DNA of 64,000 nt from Semisulcospira habei. Taxonomy: Eukaryota; Mollusca; Gastropoda; Semisulcospiridae. Positions within the stretch are counted from its first letter, which is position 1; each line of letters starts with the position of its first letter. Below the pieces are notes generated by a model, which saw only the letters and a list, made by a program, of their open reading frames with translations, had not been told where the DNA came from and searched no databases. The position numbers were made by a program, and so were the translations under genes. This document shows positions 34,395 to 46,733 of this stretch, piece by piece. The stretch covers positions 134,972,873-135,036,872 of the forward strand of contig BTPG01000003.1 of the NCBI GenBank assembly GCA_036245525.1. Reading direction: 5' to 3'.

Positions 34395-34630
34395 TGTTTT
34401 GTCTCTCTTGGCTTGACTTCGCGAACGAAGATTTTATAGGAGTTGCCCACGACGTCTGCAGGCTTGTTCGTGGCTGCGGAGGCCAATCCGAGACAGGCAG
34501 GTTCGACCGCAGTGGCTGCAGGGGAAGGTCTGGTCAGGGTTCTGAGCTGCGGCATCTCTGTTTTTTCTCCTGAGCCTCTTGTCCTTAAGGCTAGCTCTGC
34601 GAGAGTCCTCATGCTGTTTTGTAATGCGCA
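34395..34630 (-). mobile_element. LINE 3' end fragment (C2H2-finger family)
   Basis: The minus strand reads DSRRASLKDKRLRRKNRDAA then CSHCGRTCLSRIGLRSHEQA and CRRRGQLL before a stop. This is nearly the same C-terminus as the LINE ending at 49,607, and similarity extends ~40 bp into the 3' UTR (ATCTTCGTTCGCG, AGTCAAGCCAAGA). Confidence 0.85.
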
Positions 34631-34649
34631 GAATAACAGTCAATACTAA

Positions 34650-35526
34650 ACACCCCTCATTCTAACTTACAAGAAGGACCTTGACTTAAAGCTTTCTCTG
34701 TTTCCAACATGTTGGAAACTCATTTAGGTTCTGTGTCTGTGAAAACTTCATGGTGTTTATACATTGAGTTGGTTTTCTGGAAAATCCCAACCAACCCGCC
34801 CAAATCTTTCGTCAGTGTTGTTTGCTCAGTCCTAAAACAGCGAGGGTAAAAGGCGTATAATCACTGACTTTATGACGGGTTTCTCTCTGTGTAAGAAAGG
34901 GGGGATTGACTGTGTGTGGGGGTGTTGGCCATTTGAATTTGTTGGGGTTTCAAAAAAGGGTGAACACATAATTGAAAAAATTAAAAATTCTTTCTTGAAT
35001 ATCGAGTCAGGTGTGGTGCATATCCATCTGATTAAAAAAAATTTCGATTTCGGTTTCAAAAAGCAAGCTAGTCAGAAAGGAAAAAATGTGAATACTTTGA
35101 ATTTTTATTTCAGAACAAGTCTATTCATTGAGGTGGAGGCTTTGAGTTTAGATAGGAGGTGTTTGTGTATGTGTGATTGCTCCGGGTTACCAGCACTGGA
35201 TTGAGCGGGTGTATTGACTATGGGGGGTGGGGGGGTGGGGGGGGGAGAGATTTAAAGTATTATTAACACTATGACTGAGTTAACCCCTTAAAATATTACT
35301 GTGTGGATATATAAAATTGTAAATGTTTTAATATCAATGATTTAATGGGTAACTTCCGACGGTATTTACTCTGTGTGGGGTATGTGGATAATGAAGGTTC
35401 TAAAAGTTATAATTAAGGGGGTTAACTTAGTCATTGTGTTAATGAAGCTTTAGTCCTCTCTTTCTTTCTATCTCTCACAGTACTTCACCCAGACATAGAG
35501 TGCCATGTGCCCTTGCACTCACAGGA
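34650..35526. other. Unassigned sequence
   Basis: A 110-codon plus-strand frame (34,872-35,204) is present but shows no domain, splice context or repeat match. A G-rich tract lies at 35,221-35,246. Confidence 0.4.
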
Positions 35527-35989
35527 CAGGGCCGGATCAATTTGTTTTCAGAGGAGGGGGCGGGGTGCTGAACGACAAACATAAAAACTGTATACTGTTC
35601 AGGAGCGAAAGGCGCGTGCTTTCAGGGCCTGAAAAATCGATAAGCGGGGGGGGGGGGGGGGGGGGGGGCGGGGGGGGGGGGCGGGAGGGAGGGGAGGAAG
35701 AGGAGGGGGGAGTAGAGAAAAAGAAGGTGCGTGCTTCCGCGGGGTACGGAAAAAAGCGAAAAGTAGGGGCGGGGAGGGGTGGGGTAGAAACAGAGTGGGG
35801 GTGCTTCAGATTATTAAAAGTGCGGGGGGGGGGGGGGGTCAGGGGGGTGCTTTCAGTGTCCGAATATTACTAAAAGCGGATGAGGTGGGTGCTGCAATAG
35901 TATTATACCACCCCCATGATTTTTTTTAAGACGAGGGGGGGGGGGGTGCTGTAGTACCAAAGCACCCCCCCCCCCTGGATCCGGCCATG
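35527..35989. mobile_element. hAT-like MITE with poly-G tracts
   Basis: The left end reads CAGGGCCGGATCAA. The right end, in reverse complement, reads CATGGCCGGATCCAGGGGGG. These inverted ends resemble hAT-type termini. The inside has degenerate repeats of the form GGTGCTTTCAG ... AAAAGCG plus G-runs at 35,645-35,695 and 35,823-35,838, and a hairpin at 35,936-35,976 (G-run, GTGCT, loop, AGCAC, C-run). No transposase. No convincing 8-bp target duplication, but flanking AG-rich sequence on both sides (CACAGG, GCAGGG) is compatible with one. Confidence 0.6.
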
Positions 35990-37357
35990 CAGGGGCTCAT
36001 TTAAATCAGTACCTCTTGCTGTGTGATAGAATCCTTATTACATCCTCATACTGAGGCAGCCATCGCGCACTAAGCCACTGACTGCTTGTGGGAAAGTGTC
36101 CGATCGTTGTTGATCTGGGGCTCAACTCAATCCCTCAGCAAGCCAAAGAGTTTCATGTGCCCCTTCAGTTACAGGGGTTCATGAAAAGCATTACCTATTT
36201 CTGTGCGAAACCATTCACATTGCATCCTCATACTTGACAGTCATGTAGGTTTAAGTCTACGACTGTAGACACGCCAATTGTGATCAGAAAGCGAGAAATC
36301 AACTGCTCTATGAGTGTCTTCCCCGGTGTTAGCAGCTGACTGGCCCGGATGTTACAGCTGACTGTGAATCCCCTAAACCCGTCACACATCACTCTCTGAG
36401 CACTGTGGGTCTGCAGTCTCGCTCAGATTGCGTAGCTTTGTCTTTTGAGTTAGTATATGTAGACATGCACCAGTGCCCATCAGGGTAGCTTTGTAGTTGA
36501 TGCGTGTCAGCGGAGGGGAGGTGTGAAGTGTCTTGATTTTGATCACTAACTAATCCTTTAAGTAATCGTTAGCCAGTGTAAGAGGTGATCATGACTTTCT
36601 GTGATCTGATCTTGTGTTCCTCATATGGAGGAGGTTTGTTGGTGTATAGAGCAGTATCACAATTATCACAAGTGGCTGTGTTGTTCCTCAGACGGAGTAG
36701 TAGTTGCTAGCATAGTGTTGGTCAAACACAAGGTGATTGCTCCTGCAGAAACTCCAGGTAGAACATTCTTTTCAATAAGAAAATTAACACCATATAAAAT
36801 TCAGAAGTGCCCGATTAATCTTGTTCTGTTAGGGAGGTGGGTGGAGGCGGGGAGGAGGACAAGTGCATGTAGATATGATCAGCTCTTTCTTTTATAAAGT
36901 GCCAAAAGCAGTGCTGTGTCCCGAGATAAAAATATTTTTAAAAAAAGTTTTAACATATAAAAATCGTCACCTCGGAAAGCTCTAGGTTTGTCTTAGAAAA
37001 GCATAAGAAAAAAATAAAAGAAACACGCGTAGAGAGAACGGTAACAACACGATAGTACAATTTTAAAGAAAATCACTAAAAGGAAAGCCCACAAAAAAAT
37101 GTAACACAACTTATTTGTAATTTTTATTTTTAAGCGTGTTTCTTTCTTTGTTGTGATTTTATGCTCGCCTGAGAGTCTCTGTTTTGGTCTGGATTTCTTT
37201 TGTATGACAGTGTGGAAAGCGGGGGTGGGGGGGAGGAGGGGAGGGGGGAATGGGGGGGGGCGGGGAGGGTTGTTATGGACCCACGTCGAGACACCCTCTG
37301 GATCCCCCCCTGATATAAGTTTGCATGCATTTTCCACCTTTTCCCTAATATGTTCGT
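35990..37357. other. Mostly unassigned sequence
   Basis: Flanks of the MITE carry weak direct similarity (for example CATGTGCCC...CAG near 35,504 and 36,157, and CATCCTCATACT near 36,044 and 36,224), suggesting an old tandem duplication. A G-rich tract spans 37,222-37,268. One exon-like segment is listed separately. Confidence 0.4.
36692..36757 (+). CDS. Possible 66-nt linker exon (phase 1-1)
   Basis: Bounded by a pyrimidine-containing acceptor (TGTTGTTCCTCAG) and CAG|GTAGAA. In the phase of the exon at 9283-9663 it reads GVVVASIVLVKHKVIAPAET then P, open throughout. The alternating hydrophobic start and Pro/Ala/Thr end would suit a stalk or linker. Such AG...GT intervals are frequent by chance, and the only extra support is the matching 1-1 phase and strand. 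Confidence 0.25.
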
Positions 37358-38648
37358 TGTAACGCACGCAGACTTGCCCACAGTCGTACGCACAGACTCT
37401 CACGCAACAGACGCATACACCGCCCTGACTCAGACGGGCGCATTCATGCGGTAAAACACAACACACGGGCTCCCTTTCTAAAGTAACCTTTATACACTAT
37501 AAAAGAAAAGAAACGCTTTACAGACTATCAAACTATATATACAAGGCTCTCTATCACACACTCAAATCACAGTATCTTTGCCAGGCTAGGTTTCAGTCTC
37601 TCAATGTCTCCAACCTGTTTGATGTTGTTGCCTGGTTACGTTGGTCCTTCTCACATCTAGGCGTGAAAGTCCTTCGCCGTACGCGTATTGCCGTCCTGTC
37701 TCTTTGGGCACGGACGTCCTCGTTCTCGTACGGTACACTCAGTTCTTGCTTGGACTTGGGTGTCTTGGTTCCCAGTCAGACTCACTCTCAGAAGAGCTGG
37801 AGGGATGACCTCACGTAGGTCCCACCTGCGACTCGACGTCTCGGCGTCCGTCTTCCACTCTCGTTACAAGAACTCTAAAATAGACAACAAAAGTCCCAAC
37901 GTAACACTTGCTAAACACACAACATATTGGATCAATGAGAAACGTCACGTAACCTGGCTGATACAAATAACCCACACGTTCATTCACACACACACACGTG
38001 CTTCATAAACTATTTTCGTATCACCCCATCTCTGTCACTATCTTGAAACAGACTATAGCCTAACACTCTTGCTATACATTACTCTATACCCTGGAAAAGA
38101 CTATGCTTACCCAACCACGTACTATCTTCATAGCGGCTTAGACATACACACTTCATATTCCTTTAGTCATCTAACTCGGTAAACAACTGTATACAAAAAC
38201 ACCGGTTACTTCACCGAATTCTAAACATACTATAACTAAACCAAACCGGAACACCGCTATACATTAATCGTACCACGCATACTGTCTTTAAATAAAACAA
38301 CTATCAATACTACGTTTATAGAAACATACCTGAAATCTAGGCTTCAGATTCTTGGAATGCGGGCTAGGTAACTCGAACACAACCGTTCCATAAGACAAAA
38401 CAGCCCGCAATAACCAAACTAGACCTCTGACAGTCACAGCTTCCGCCTAGAACTCACTAAACAGAACTCACTAAAAAAACCCGTGCTAACCATGTCTTAC
38501 AGATTTCACGTACGTCTAGTCCAACACGGACTTTCGGCAACAAACCGTTAACAAAAACCGTACCGTACTAATCCTACTCGTTAACAAAAACCGTACCGTA
38601 CTAATCCTACTGTGTGAGCACTATGCACAAGCATAGAGCTTCATCACA
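37358..38648 (-). mobile_element. Solo LTR, inverted relative to the 25.4-kb element
   Basis: The reverse complement matches the 1.26-kb LTR end to end: it starts (plus strand) TGTAACGCACGCAGACTTG and ends GAGCTTCATCACA. TTCGT flanks it on both sides (37,353-37,357 and 38,649-38,653), a 5-bp target duplication, so this is a genuine insertion reduced to one LTR by recombination. It is more diverged than the paired LTRs. It carries a 33-bp tandem duplication (38,545-38,577 and 38,578-38,610) containing GTTAACAAAAACCGTACCG, which accounts for its extra length. Confidence 0.92.
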
Positions 38649-38782
38649 TTCGTAGACATCATAACAAACCTACAGAGACTGTCGTCAGTCTGCAGGACAC
38701 GCCGATAATGAGCCGGGATGGTATTTTCTAGATCAGTCATGTGACCAAGAACTGACCAATTGCCCAAAAGGATTTTTTCAAG

Positions 38783-39135
38783 ATGGCGACTACTTCCGAT
38801 ATTAAAACGCTGTCTTCATTAAAGATCAGTATCAGTTTTGTCGACGTCCGCGTAGAGAGTCTCAGTCAAGCCTTGACCACAGCCAGCCGCTATAGACACA
38901 CGCGCTACCTTCGCTTCGCTCTCACCATCCGCAGCCAACCACCATCTTGGATCTGCTGCAAACCTTCTACAACTACGCCCGCCTCACCTACCTGCATCTA
39001 TATTACCGTGCCTCCACTGATAGTCTCGACAGTCCTTTCAGGACCGCCTATCGGCAGCTCACTTTGGGGCAGCAAAAAGGTGTAAGAGGTCAGAAAGAAC
39101 TTGGTCTTTTGTTCAAATTTTTTAACTCTTCTTAG
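38783..39135 (+). other. Leader ORF region of the I/Nimb-like LINE
   Basis: A frame starting MATTSDIKTLSSLKISISFV covers 100 codons. From about 38,947 a second frame (LLQTFYNYARLTYLHLYYRA) continues to a stop at 39,133. Together they look like one short leader ORF with a frameshift, placed between the solo LTR and ORF1. No domain recognised. Confidence 0.35.
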
Positions 39136-39188
39136 TGGAATTTTATTGTAAATTTAATCGTGACCTGGCTCGTACGGAGTCCACCTGT

Positions 39189-40881
39189 ATGGACCACCTA
39201 ATCGGGACCTTGTCATCGTCCTCGTCAGAGGCCGACTGGGGATCTGGCTCCTCATCGGCCACTGGCAGTACTCACGAAACTCCATCTCGTAAGAGGAAAA
39301 AGAGGAATAAAACCAAACATAAGCGAGCTAGGGCCAAAGCTGTCCCAAACTCATCTAAATCGTCGGAGGCTCATTGTCCGGTTACCGGCGGGATTAGCCC
39401 GACCGCTGTTTCTCCGGGTGGGGCCCTATTAGAGGACCTCGCTCGGAGAGAGCTTAGGACTTTCATGTCCCCCCTCACTCCCCGGACATTGCACGTGCCT
39501 CTGGCACAGTCCTGGGAGAGCTTAGGATACTTCCCCCACCCCAAACTTCTTCGGCGTTGGGTGCGGGGGGGGGGGGGGGGGGCTGCTGAGACGGAGAACA
39601 CTTCTCCCTCGCGGCAGCTGTCACCCCTGTTCCATCAAAATTCACCTTCATCGTCTTCTCCCATGGAGAGTCACCCGCCCCCTCTCACCATCGATGAATC
39701 GTTTATCGCTGGTGGGGGAGGGGAGGAGGAGACCCTACCCAAAGCTCTATTTGAACAGGTACATGGGAAAAAAACAGGCAAAACCCCGTTCAAACCATCT
39801 AGAAATAGATTCCAGGTGAGTCGGCGCCGGCGCCGCTGTCGAGGTGTGGTGCACCTATCCGGTGCGGGTCCATGACCTTGGGACGGGAGTCTCCCGGCTT
39901 CGGGATCATGGTACCCATGAGCCTCACCTCTGCGAGGGTGCCGGGGTCGCTCCCTCTGAAATAACATTGAGACAAATAGGCAGGGACGCCTGGATTGTCT
40001 CCTGCCCTAATCAACGAACTCAAAAACTATTAGCCTCAAAAATGAATCTCGGCGGGGCGGATGTCGAGTGTACCATCCCCACCCGTAGGGTGGTGGGGGT
40101 GGTGCACGGCATCCCCCTCGCCAAGGATTTAACTCAACTTAAGAAACTCATTGCAACTCAGGGGTTAAAGACAGACGTTGCCAGGCTTTCCAATGGGGAC
40201 CGCACCCCATCGAGAGCGGTTAAGATCGATTTTCATAATCGCACTAAACTCCCACTTTAAATTAAAGTAGGAGTTCATTATCAGCCAAGCGAGCCGTATG
40301 CCCCATCTGCATTGCGCTGTACCAAATGCTGCCGATTGGGGCATGAGACCCGAATGTGCAGATCAAAACACCCGGTGTGCGTCAGATGCGGCAGCCGAGA
40401 GCATTCTCTCGCTGCCTGTCCAGACAGCACACCGCCAAAATTGGTCAATTGTGGCGGCTCTCATAGCGCCTCCTACCAAAAATGTCCTCGAAATATTTTG
40501 TTTCGTGAGGCTAGTCGCATCAGAAACGAAAATTATATTCCCTACAAGGAAGCCGTGAGGAGGGCCCAAATAAATATTCAAAACGAAAAAACGCACTCTT
40601 TGGCTCCGACCCATTTACCAGAAGACCTAGACTCAACAGAGTGGACTCGGATCGCAGTCTCTAGAAGGCCGATCCCTGCCACTAGAACAAATTTGCAGCC
40701 AAACAGTAATGTAAGCACTATAGACGCCATAAATTCCGACTCTGCATCCCTAGCAGAGAAAAATGCGATCCAAAACAGGACCCGGCTAGCGTCTCGTGTC
40801 TCATCCTACCGAGACATCCTAAAGCAGAATTTGCCGAGTCAAAAAAACAACCATACCTGCCTCTACTCTCACTGCGAATAA
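39189..40881 (+). mobile_element. LINE ORF1 (nucleic-acid-binding, CCHC knuckles), broken
   Basis: ORF1 of an I/Nimb-type LINE. It starts MDHLIGTLSSSSSEADWGSG, followed by a basic cluster (RKRKKRNKTKHKRARAKA) and Ser/Pro-rich sequence with a poly-G-encoded glycine run near 39,568. A frame change near 39,850 leads into a globular, RRM-like piece (DAWIVSCPNQRTQKLL, VVGVVHGIPLAKDLTQLK) to a stop at 40,258. Another change leads to knuckles CTKCCRLGHETRMC and CVRCGSREHSLAAC (both C-x2-C-x4-H-x4-C) and a degenerate third (CGGSHSASYQKC). It would coat the LINE RNA. Inactive because of the frame breaks. Confidence 0.85.
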
Positions 40882-41246
40882 ATCACCTCCCCTTCCACCT
40901 CTGCCCTCTCCTATGAGGGAGGAGATTTCTCCGCCCCTCCCCCCCCCCCCTCCCGTAGGACACTCCACTTTGGAGAGGTCCGACACACTGAGGATGGCCC
41001 TGGACTGAGGACTTTCAAGCTCAGGGATATCCAAAGGCAGACTCAGATGTTAACTAGTGCGATCACAAATGGTAATGTCCAGGGGATCGTGATGGCCATG
41101 TTACAGTTTAACCAACTGATCATGACCATCTTGGTCCCCTTGCTCACAAATCCTGGTGTGGTATAGTGCTGTTGTGCACGGAATGTGGTAAAATCCCTTT
41201 GGAGTAGACCGTCCAATAGTTTTATTGCTACATTTCTTCCGGTACC

Positions 41247-44200
41247 ATGGGTGAAAAGATTATAATTACAACTGGCTTGAAGTTCCTCCAGTGGAACTGT
41301 CGAGCCATTACTAGGAATATTCAGTATTTGAACAATTATTTAAACGAACATAATCCACAGGTTATCTGTCTGCAGTCCTTACTGACAATAAGATCAAAGT
41401 TACCGTGTATTTCTGGTTATTACTATCCTCCTATAGTTGAACCAAATAAAAAAAATTAACGAAATAATACACACAGCCACTTATATAAAAATCGGGATTG
41501 AGCATGAAGTTCTAAATACCCCTGTTACGCTGCACGAAACACACCCAATCTATTGTAACTATATTAAAATCAAAATTGCACCTACAACGCAATCAACTTA
41601 CTAAATTTATATGCCCCTAAGTCTGTTTTTTCGATTGGTTTGGAATGGATGCGGGGCCTTCCTGGTGATGGGTGGAGAGTTATAGGGGATCTTAACATCC
41701 ATCACCCGCTCTGGCTAGCAAAAATCCCATCCACACGCACAATAGCACATAAACAGGCAAACGATATTCTCAATTCAAATTTATTGATTTTAAATAGCGG
41801 AGATATAACCAGAATACCGGATAGCGACTATCAACATCCATCAGCGGTTGACTTAACCCTCATTTCCTCAAATCTTTACTTGGATGCTTCCTGGACACTG
41901 GGCGATGATGCAATGGGAAGAGATCAACTCCCGGCGTCCCTGGAGTTAAATCTGAAACCACAATTGTTTTGTAAGTCCTCTCCCAATAAAGGTATATTTT
42001 TATTTGATAAGGCAAATTGGCCTCTATTTGAGACCACGGTTGGACAGAACATAGGAGGCGTCGACACTTCGAATGTCGACGCCTTCAGTGCATCTCTAAT
42101 TGCGGTCATAATCAACACCGCGGAGATAGCTATCCCACGTAGTAGGGGTGCTCCTCCCGGCAAAACAGCCAACCCCTGGTAGACGGAAGATTGTGACAGG
42201 GCTGTAAAAGAAAAAAAAAGAGCTTATAACCTGCGGAAAAAGATCCGTACACCTACCAACCATGTGGCAATGAAGTCGGCCAATATACAAATGTAATAAG
42301 AACACAGCTATGGCTAAACTTAAACACTTAAATTACCAAATCCAAACAGAAATTCAGTCTCCTACTGACATGAATAAAGCATGGAAATTTGTTTAAAAAA
42401 ACTCAAAAACAAGTATAATCCTTCCCCCAGTTCCATTGATTAACAATGGAATTAATTATACTACAGACCAGGAAAAAGCAGAACTCTTGGCCGAAACGTT
42501 TGCGGTCATCAGTACAACAAATAAATTTAACCCGATAGCCAGTAATGTCAGAGCCACGGAAGAAAGCAAAGCAGCCTTTCAAAACCCTCCTCTTTCTGTA
42601 TTGAATGATTCATCAGCGATTAACCTCCCTTTAACTATACCTGAGTTAAATACCGTATTGTCCCAGGTAAAGGCTATAAAAACCTCACCGGGACATGACG
42701 AGATAACTTATTTCATGTTAAAGAAACTCCCCTTGGAGGGAAGAAAATTTCTTTTAGATTTATTTAATCGTTGCTATAGAGAGGGCCTCCTACCAAAACC
42801 TTGGCAGCATGGGATAGTAATTCCCATACTCAAACCAAAAAAAAAAAAACAGGAAATCTACCATCATCTTTTCGACCTATAACTCTTACTTCTCAAATAA
42901 GTAAGATATCTGGGCGGCTTATAAAAAGTCGCCTGGACTACTACCTGGAAAAAAATAAGGTAATTCCAATTATCCAAGCAGGATTTCGTAAAAAAAGATC
43001 AACATCTGATCAATTATATACCCTTTCCTCATCAATTAATCAGGCCTTCAAGAAAAAACAGAAAGTGATGGCCTGCTTTTTCGACGTCAAAAGAGCGTTT
43101 GATGTCGTTTGGCATAAAAAAAAATTGCTGCAGAAGATTGCAATGCTTGGCCTAACTGGTAATGTTTATAATTATCTCCATAATTTTCTGCAGCGTACCT
43201 TGCAGGTCAAGCACGGGCAGGCCCTCTCTGTAACACATTAATATTGATTGCGGGGTACCTCAAGGTACATGCCTCGCCTCGATGCTTTTCAACATAATGA
43301 TGGCTTACCTTAAGTCTAAGCTGGACAAATATACTAATGCTTCTCTAAAACTATCACAATTTGCCGACAACATTGCCATCTGGAAACCAGTTAAATCAAA
43401 TAATCTAGATGGTAGGGTAATAACATCTGAAAAGTCCAATAAATTTCAGAAAGCAATTGACACAATCCAAAGTTACCTAGAGTTAAATGGGTTCGAGTTG
43501 ACCCCTGACAAAACGCAGTTGATAATCTTTAGTCCACTCAAAGTTAAATTTCAAGAACAGATTACCATAACCAATCTCAACGTCAAGTATCCTGTCATAC
43601 CTACAAATCAAATAAAAGTTCTAGGGGTACTGTTCACATCCACACTGAACTGGACTCCACACATAAATAGTCTTATTTTCAAAGCTAATAGAGCTATTAA
43701 CCTGATCAGAATACTCAGGCACGAAACATTGGGCAGAAACATGAAATTATTGTTACATCTCCACCATGCCCTAGTACGCTCTAATCTTAACTATGGTGCT
43801 GAATGTTTCTTCTCGGCATCAAAACAAGTCTTAAAATCTCTTGAAACTACAGAAATGCGGTCGCTAAAAAGCATTTTGGGTGTACCCCCACATGCTTCTA
43901 ATAAAGCAGTCTATGCTCTGTCTAATATTCTTCCTCTTGAATTGTTCAGACTAAAATTTAGTACTAACTATACCTACCGCATTTTTGGTACCGCTAATAA
44001 TGCTCAGGAAACATATTATAATGAATTAAAAATGGATCGTCTTGAGCAATCCTTCCAATCAATGCAAAAGCAAAAGAATGAACCAATGCTTACTTCACTA
44101 GTCCGTGTAGTCCAGGATCAGGTGGGAGTAGTGCCCCACTTAATTTTCCCCACTCCTTTGGCTCCTGTGCCACCTTGGACCCTCCGCACGGCTCCTATTA

Positions 44201-45020
44201 AAATTGAAATTCCAAATATTACCAAAATAAGTGATCCATTAGTACAAAGATCCGCGGCCCTGGAGTACCTAGATTCTAACTATCCGCACTCTATAATTGC
44301 ATATACTGATGGGTCCGTGGATGACTCCGGAAACGTAGGTTGTGGTGTTTTCATTCCATCTCTGGAGAAAACAATAAGTCCTAATTTGTACTGACTCCAG
44401 GGCCGCACTACAAAGTCCAGTTAGATGACAGGTCGGCTCGTCCAGGCATTGTTATTGAAATAAGATTGTTAATTCATCAGCTTATTTGTAAGGGAGTTGA
44501 TACCGCCCTTCAGTGGATTCCCTCCCACGTGGGCATTCTTGGCAACGAGACGGCAGACAGGGCCGCTCGGGCTGGTGCCGTGTGTGGCCCTGGTGCCTAG
44601 CCAGTTCCACTTCAGTTAACTGTAAAGGAAGCAAAAATCTTAGTAGCAAAACAAATAAGAGAAAATTATTCTTCTAATAAAAAAAAAATAACTGCAGAGA
44701 GGTATCCTGGTGTCCTTGCCTACAGGATAAATAAAGATCATAGTATTCACAAAATGACTCCTACCGTCGATGTAATTAACAGGATGTGCACTAATAGCTG
44801 GCGGACCCGTTGGTCTCACCCGATTTGCCTCTGCTGTGAGGGCTTCACCCCGGACCACGCGATCTTGGACTATGAGGCCTTCGCCGCAGAGTGCAGGGAA
44901 TTTAGAATACAATATCCAGCCGCCGCGGCTATACATACTATCTTGGAATCGGCTGACCCTGATACTGTTATCCGGGTTAGTACGGTAATGAAAAAAACAA
45001 GACTAGATAGAATGATGTGA
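41247..45020 (+). mobile_element. LINE ORF2 (I/Nimb-like): endonuclease, RT, RNase H; inactive
   Basis: Endonuclease pieces: KFLQWNCRAI (41,280), VICLQSLLT where the usual catalytic Glu is replaced by Ser, and DGWRVIGDLNIHHPLW (41,670). Reverse transcriptase: SPGHDEITYFMLKKL (42,690), RPITLTSQISKISGRLI, AGFRKKRSTSDQLYTL, ACFFDVKRAFDVVW (43,070), GVPQGTCLASMLFNIM and FADNIAIW at 43,360, where the second catalytic Asp is Asn. It continues with KVLGVLFTSTLNWTPHI. RNase H: AYTDGSVDDSGNVGCGVF (44,300) and, after a shift at 44,394, LQWIPSHVGILGNETADRAA (44,510). A Cys-containing C-terminus ends at 45,020. At least six frame breaks. Organisation and RNase H place it with the I/Nimb group. Confidence 0.88.
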
Positions 45021-45112
45021 GCGTACTACTGATGTCGCAATGACTACTAAATATTGGGATGATCGCTGTATTGGATCTGTCCCAAATGCAGTAAACATCC
45101 TATATGATAACG

Positions 45113-45179
<67 letters not shown>

Positions 45180-45180
45180 G
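45021..45180 (+). repeat. LINE 3' UTR and (ATT)n tail
   Basis: A short 3' UTR ends in about 21 ATT units (45,115-45,178), the expected tail of the preceding LINE. Confidence 0.85.
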
Positions 45181-45950
45181 TGTTTACCAATTTAGTGCTT
45201 CCATTTCGACCTTCACTTCGGGCTTGGAAGCACTCTTTCTTTTTCATCTTGATTGTCGAGACCTCAATCTTGTGATGGCGCATTCCTTTCTGGATGCGCA
45301 CGCATTCTGTGGTACTTTTACTCTAAATTAATATGAAATATATTATTCTTATTTAAATAATTCTATTGAGGTATAATTCTATGGTAATTCTTATGGAACA
45401 TTATATAAATTAATATTGCCCAGCAAAAATCATATAATATTTAGCTACGGCGGTTGGATGACCCACAACCGGGGGGTCATGACCGAGTTTCCCCACGCCA
45501 ATGGGAGAGTGTGTGCACGCGCCGCGCGGGGACTGGCCTTGGAGCATCTCCCCGCGCGGCCGCATTCCAATCTCGTTGCGCAGGCGCGCCGCGCGGTCAC
45601 CTATCTTACCTTTATTGCATCGCCCCCCAGCGCCAGTCAGACAGGGACTCGATGCTTGCTAGTTAATTTACTGACCTTACAAGTATTGACCCACAAGTAA
45701 TAGTAATATTTATTGATGAGCTGACACCTGGCCTTGGCTCGCTTAGATAACTATCCTTTTTATGTTTTTTTTAATTTATTCTTAACTAGTTTATGGAAAA
45801 TATAATGGAAATTCGAAATACTCTTAAACATTCTTTTATATAGGTGATCCTGAAATTTTAATTTGGATTTTTAAATAGTAAATGAAGTTCACGTCGACTT
45901 AATAAATACTGGTTCACTTTGTTGTGATTTTAACTAGAGGTTAAATGCTA
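45181..45950. other. Unassigned, with a short GC-rich patch
   Basis: AT-rich except for 45,505-45,600, which is GC- and CpG-rich with GCGCGCCGCGCG-type palindromic words. A 94-codon plus frame crosses it without a recognisable domain. Confidence 0.4.
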
Positions 45951-46128
45951 GTCGCCAGCCGGTCCAATTCGTTAAATGAACCTACGACATGGGGCCTAAA
46001 TAAAGCTAAGACCATTCAGCAACACACATCCAATATCAAGAGCTATAGGCAGCGCAGACAGTAGGTGGAGTTTAAAAAAAGGCAAATACAGGTGAATGGA
46101 CCAAGGGTAGACAGAAACACATGCCCCA
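45951..46128 (+). repeat. Single-arm copy of the 2930-3849 foldback family
   Basis: Begins GTCGCCAGCCGGTCC and runs through AAAGCTAAGACCATT, CAACACACATCCAATATCAA and AAATACAGGTGAATGGAC to ACATGCCCCAG. It has the same orientation as the left arm at 3012-3205. The matching minus-strand reading frames in both copies reflect sequence identity, not a gene. Confidence 0.85.
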
Positions 46129-46159
46129 GCTAAACAACAAAAACTAACCAGATATAAAC

Positions 46160-46160
<1 letters not shown>

Positions 46161-46227
<67 letters not shown>

Positions 46228-46231
46228 AGAC

Positions 46232-46315
<84 letters not shown>
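46161..46315. repeat. (CT)n and (CA)n microsatellites
   Basis: (CT)n at 46,161-46,224 and (CA)n at 46,240-46,314, separated by ~15 bp. Confidence 0.97.
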
Positions 46316-46316
<1 letters not shown>

Positions 46317-46654
46317 ACACAGTAAGCTCTAAAATATGATTTCCATGCTAAATACTAAGCAAATGCCGGTATTAAACACGGCGAACGGGCATGCCTCACC
46401 GATTCAGTAATAAGCTTACTGTACACGTTCCGACAAGCTTGTTGTCACCAAGCTAATTAGTAATTTGGCACTATTCTTGAACTGTCATGGGTGGTATACA
46501 TTGTATCACTGGTGGCGATGTTGGCGCCAAGCGAACATGAATCTTTATGCACCGGTTGTTGAGATTAACCCATTACATACTGAGGCTGATTTTGTAAAAT
46601 GTGGTTATTTTTTTGTCCTATGAAGGCTACACTACAGATTAGGAGATGGATCAA

Positions 46655-46733
46655 CTGTCAGTTCAAGGGTGGTGCCAAAAAAGCTTGGTACCTGAGGCGC
46701 CAAGCTATTCTGGCACCACCCTTGAACTATCAG
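46655..46733. repeat. 79-bp two-tier hairpin
   Basis: A 23-bp arm (CTGTCAGTTCAAGGGTGGTG then CCA) pairs with TGGCACCACCCTTGAACT then ATCAG, two mismatches. The loop region holds a second 7-bp stem (AGCTTGG/CCAAGCT). No protein-coding explanation. It could be a small MITE or a microRNA-like hairpin. Confidence 0.6.

Noticed and set aside
37130..37466. Minus-strand 87-157-codon frames around 37.1-37.5 kb
   Set aside because: They straddle a G-rich tract and the edge of the solo LTR; composition-driven.
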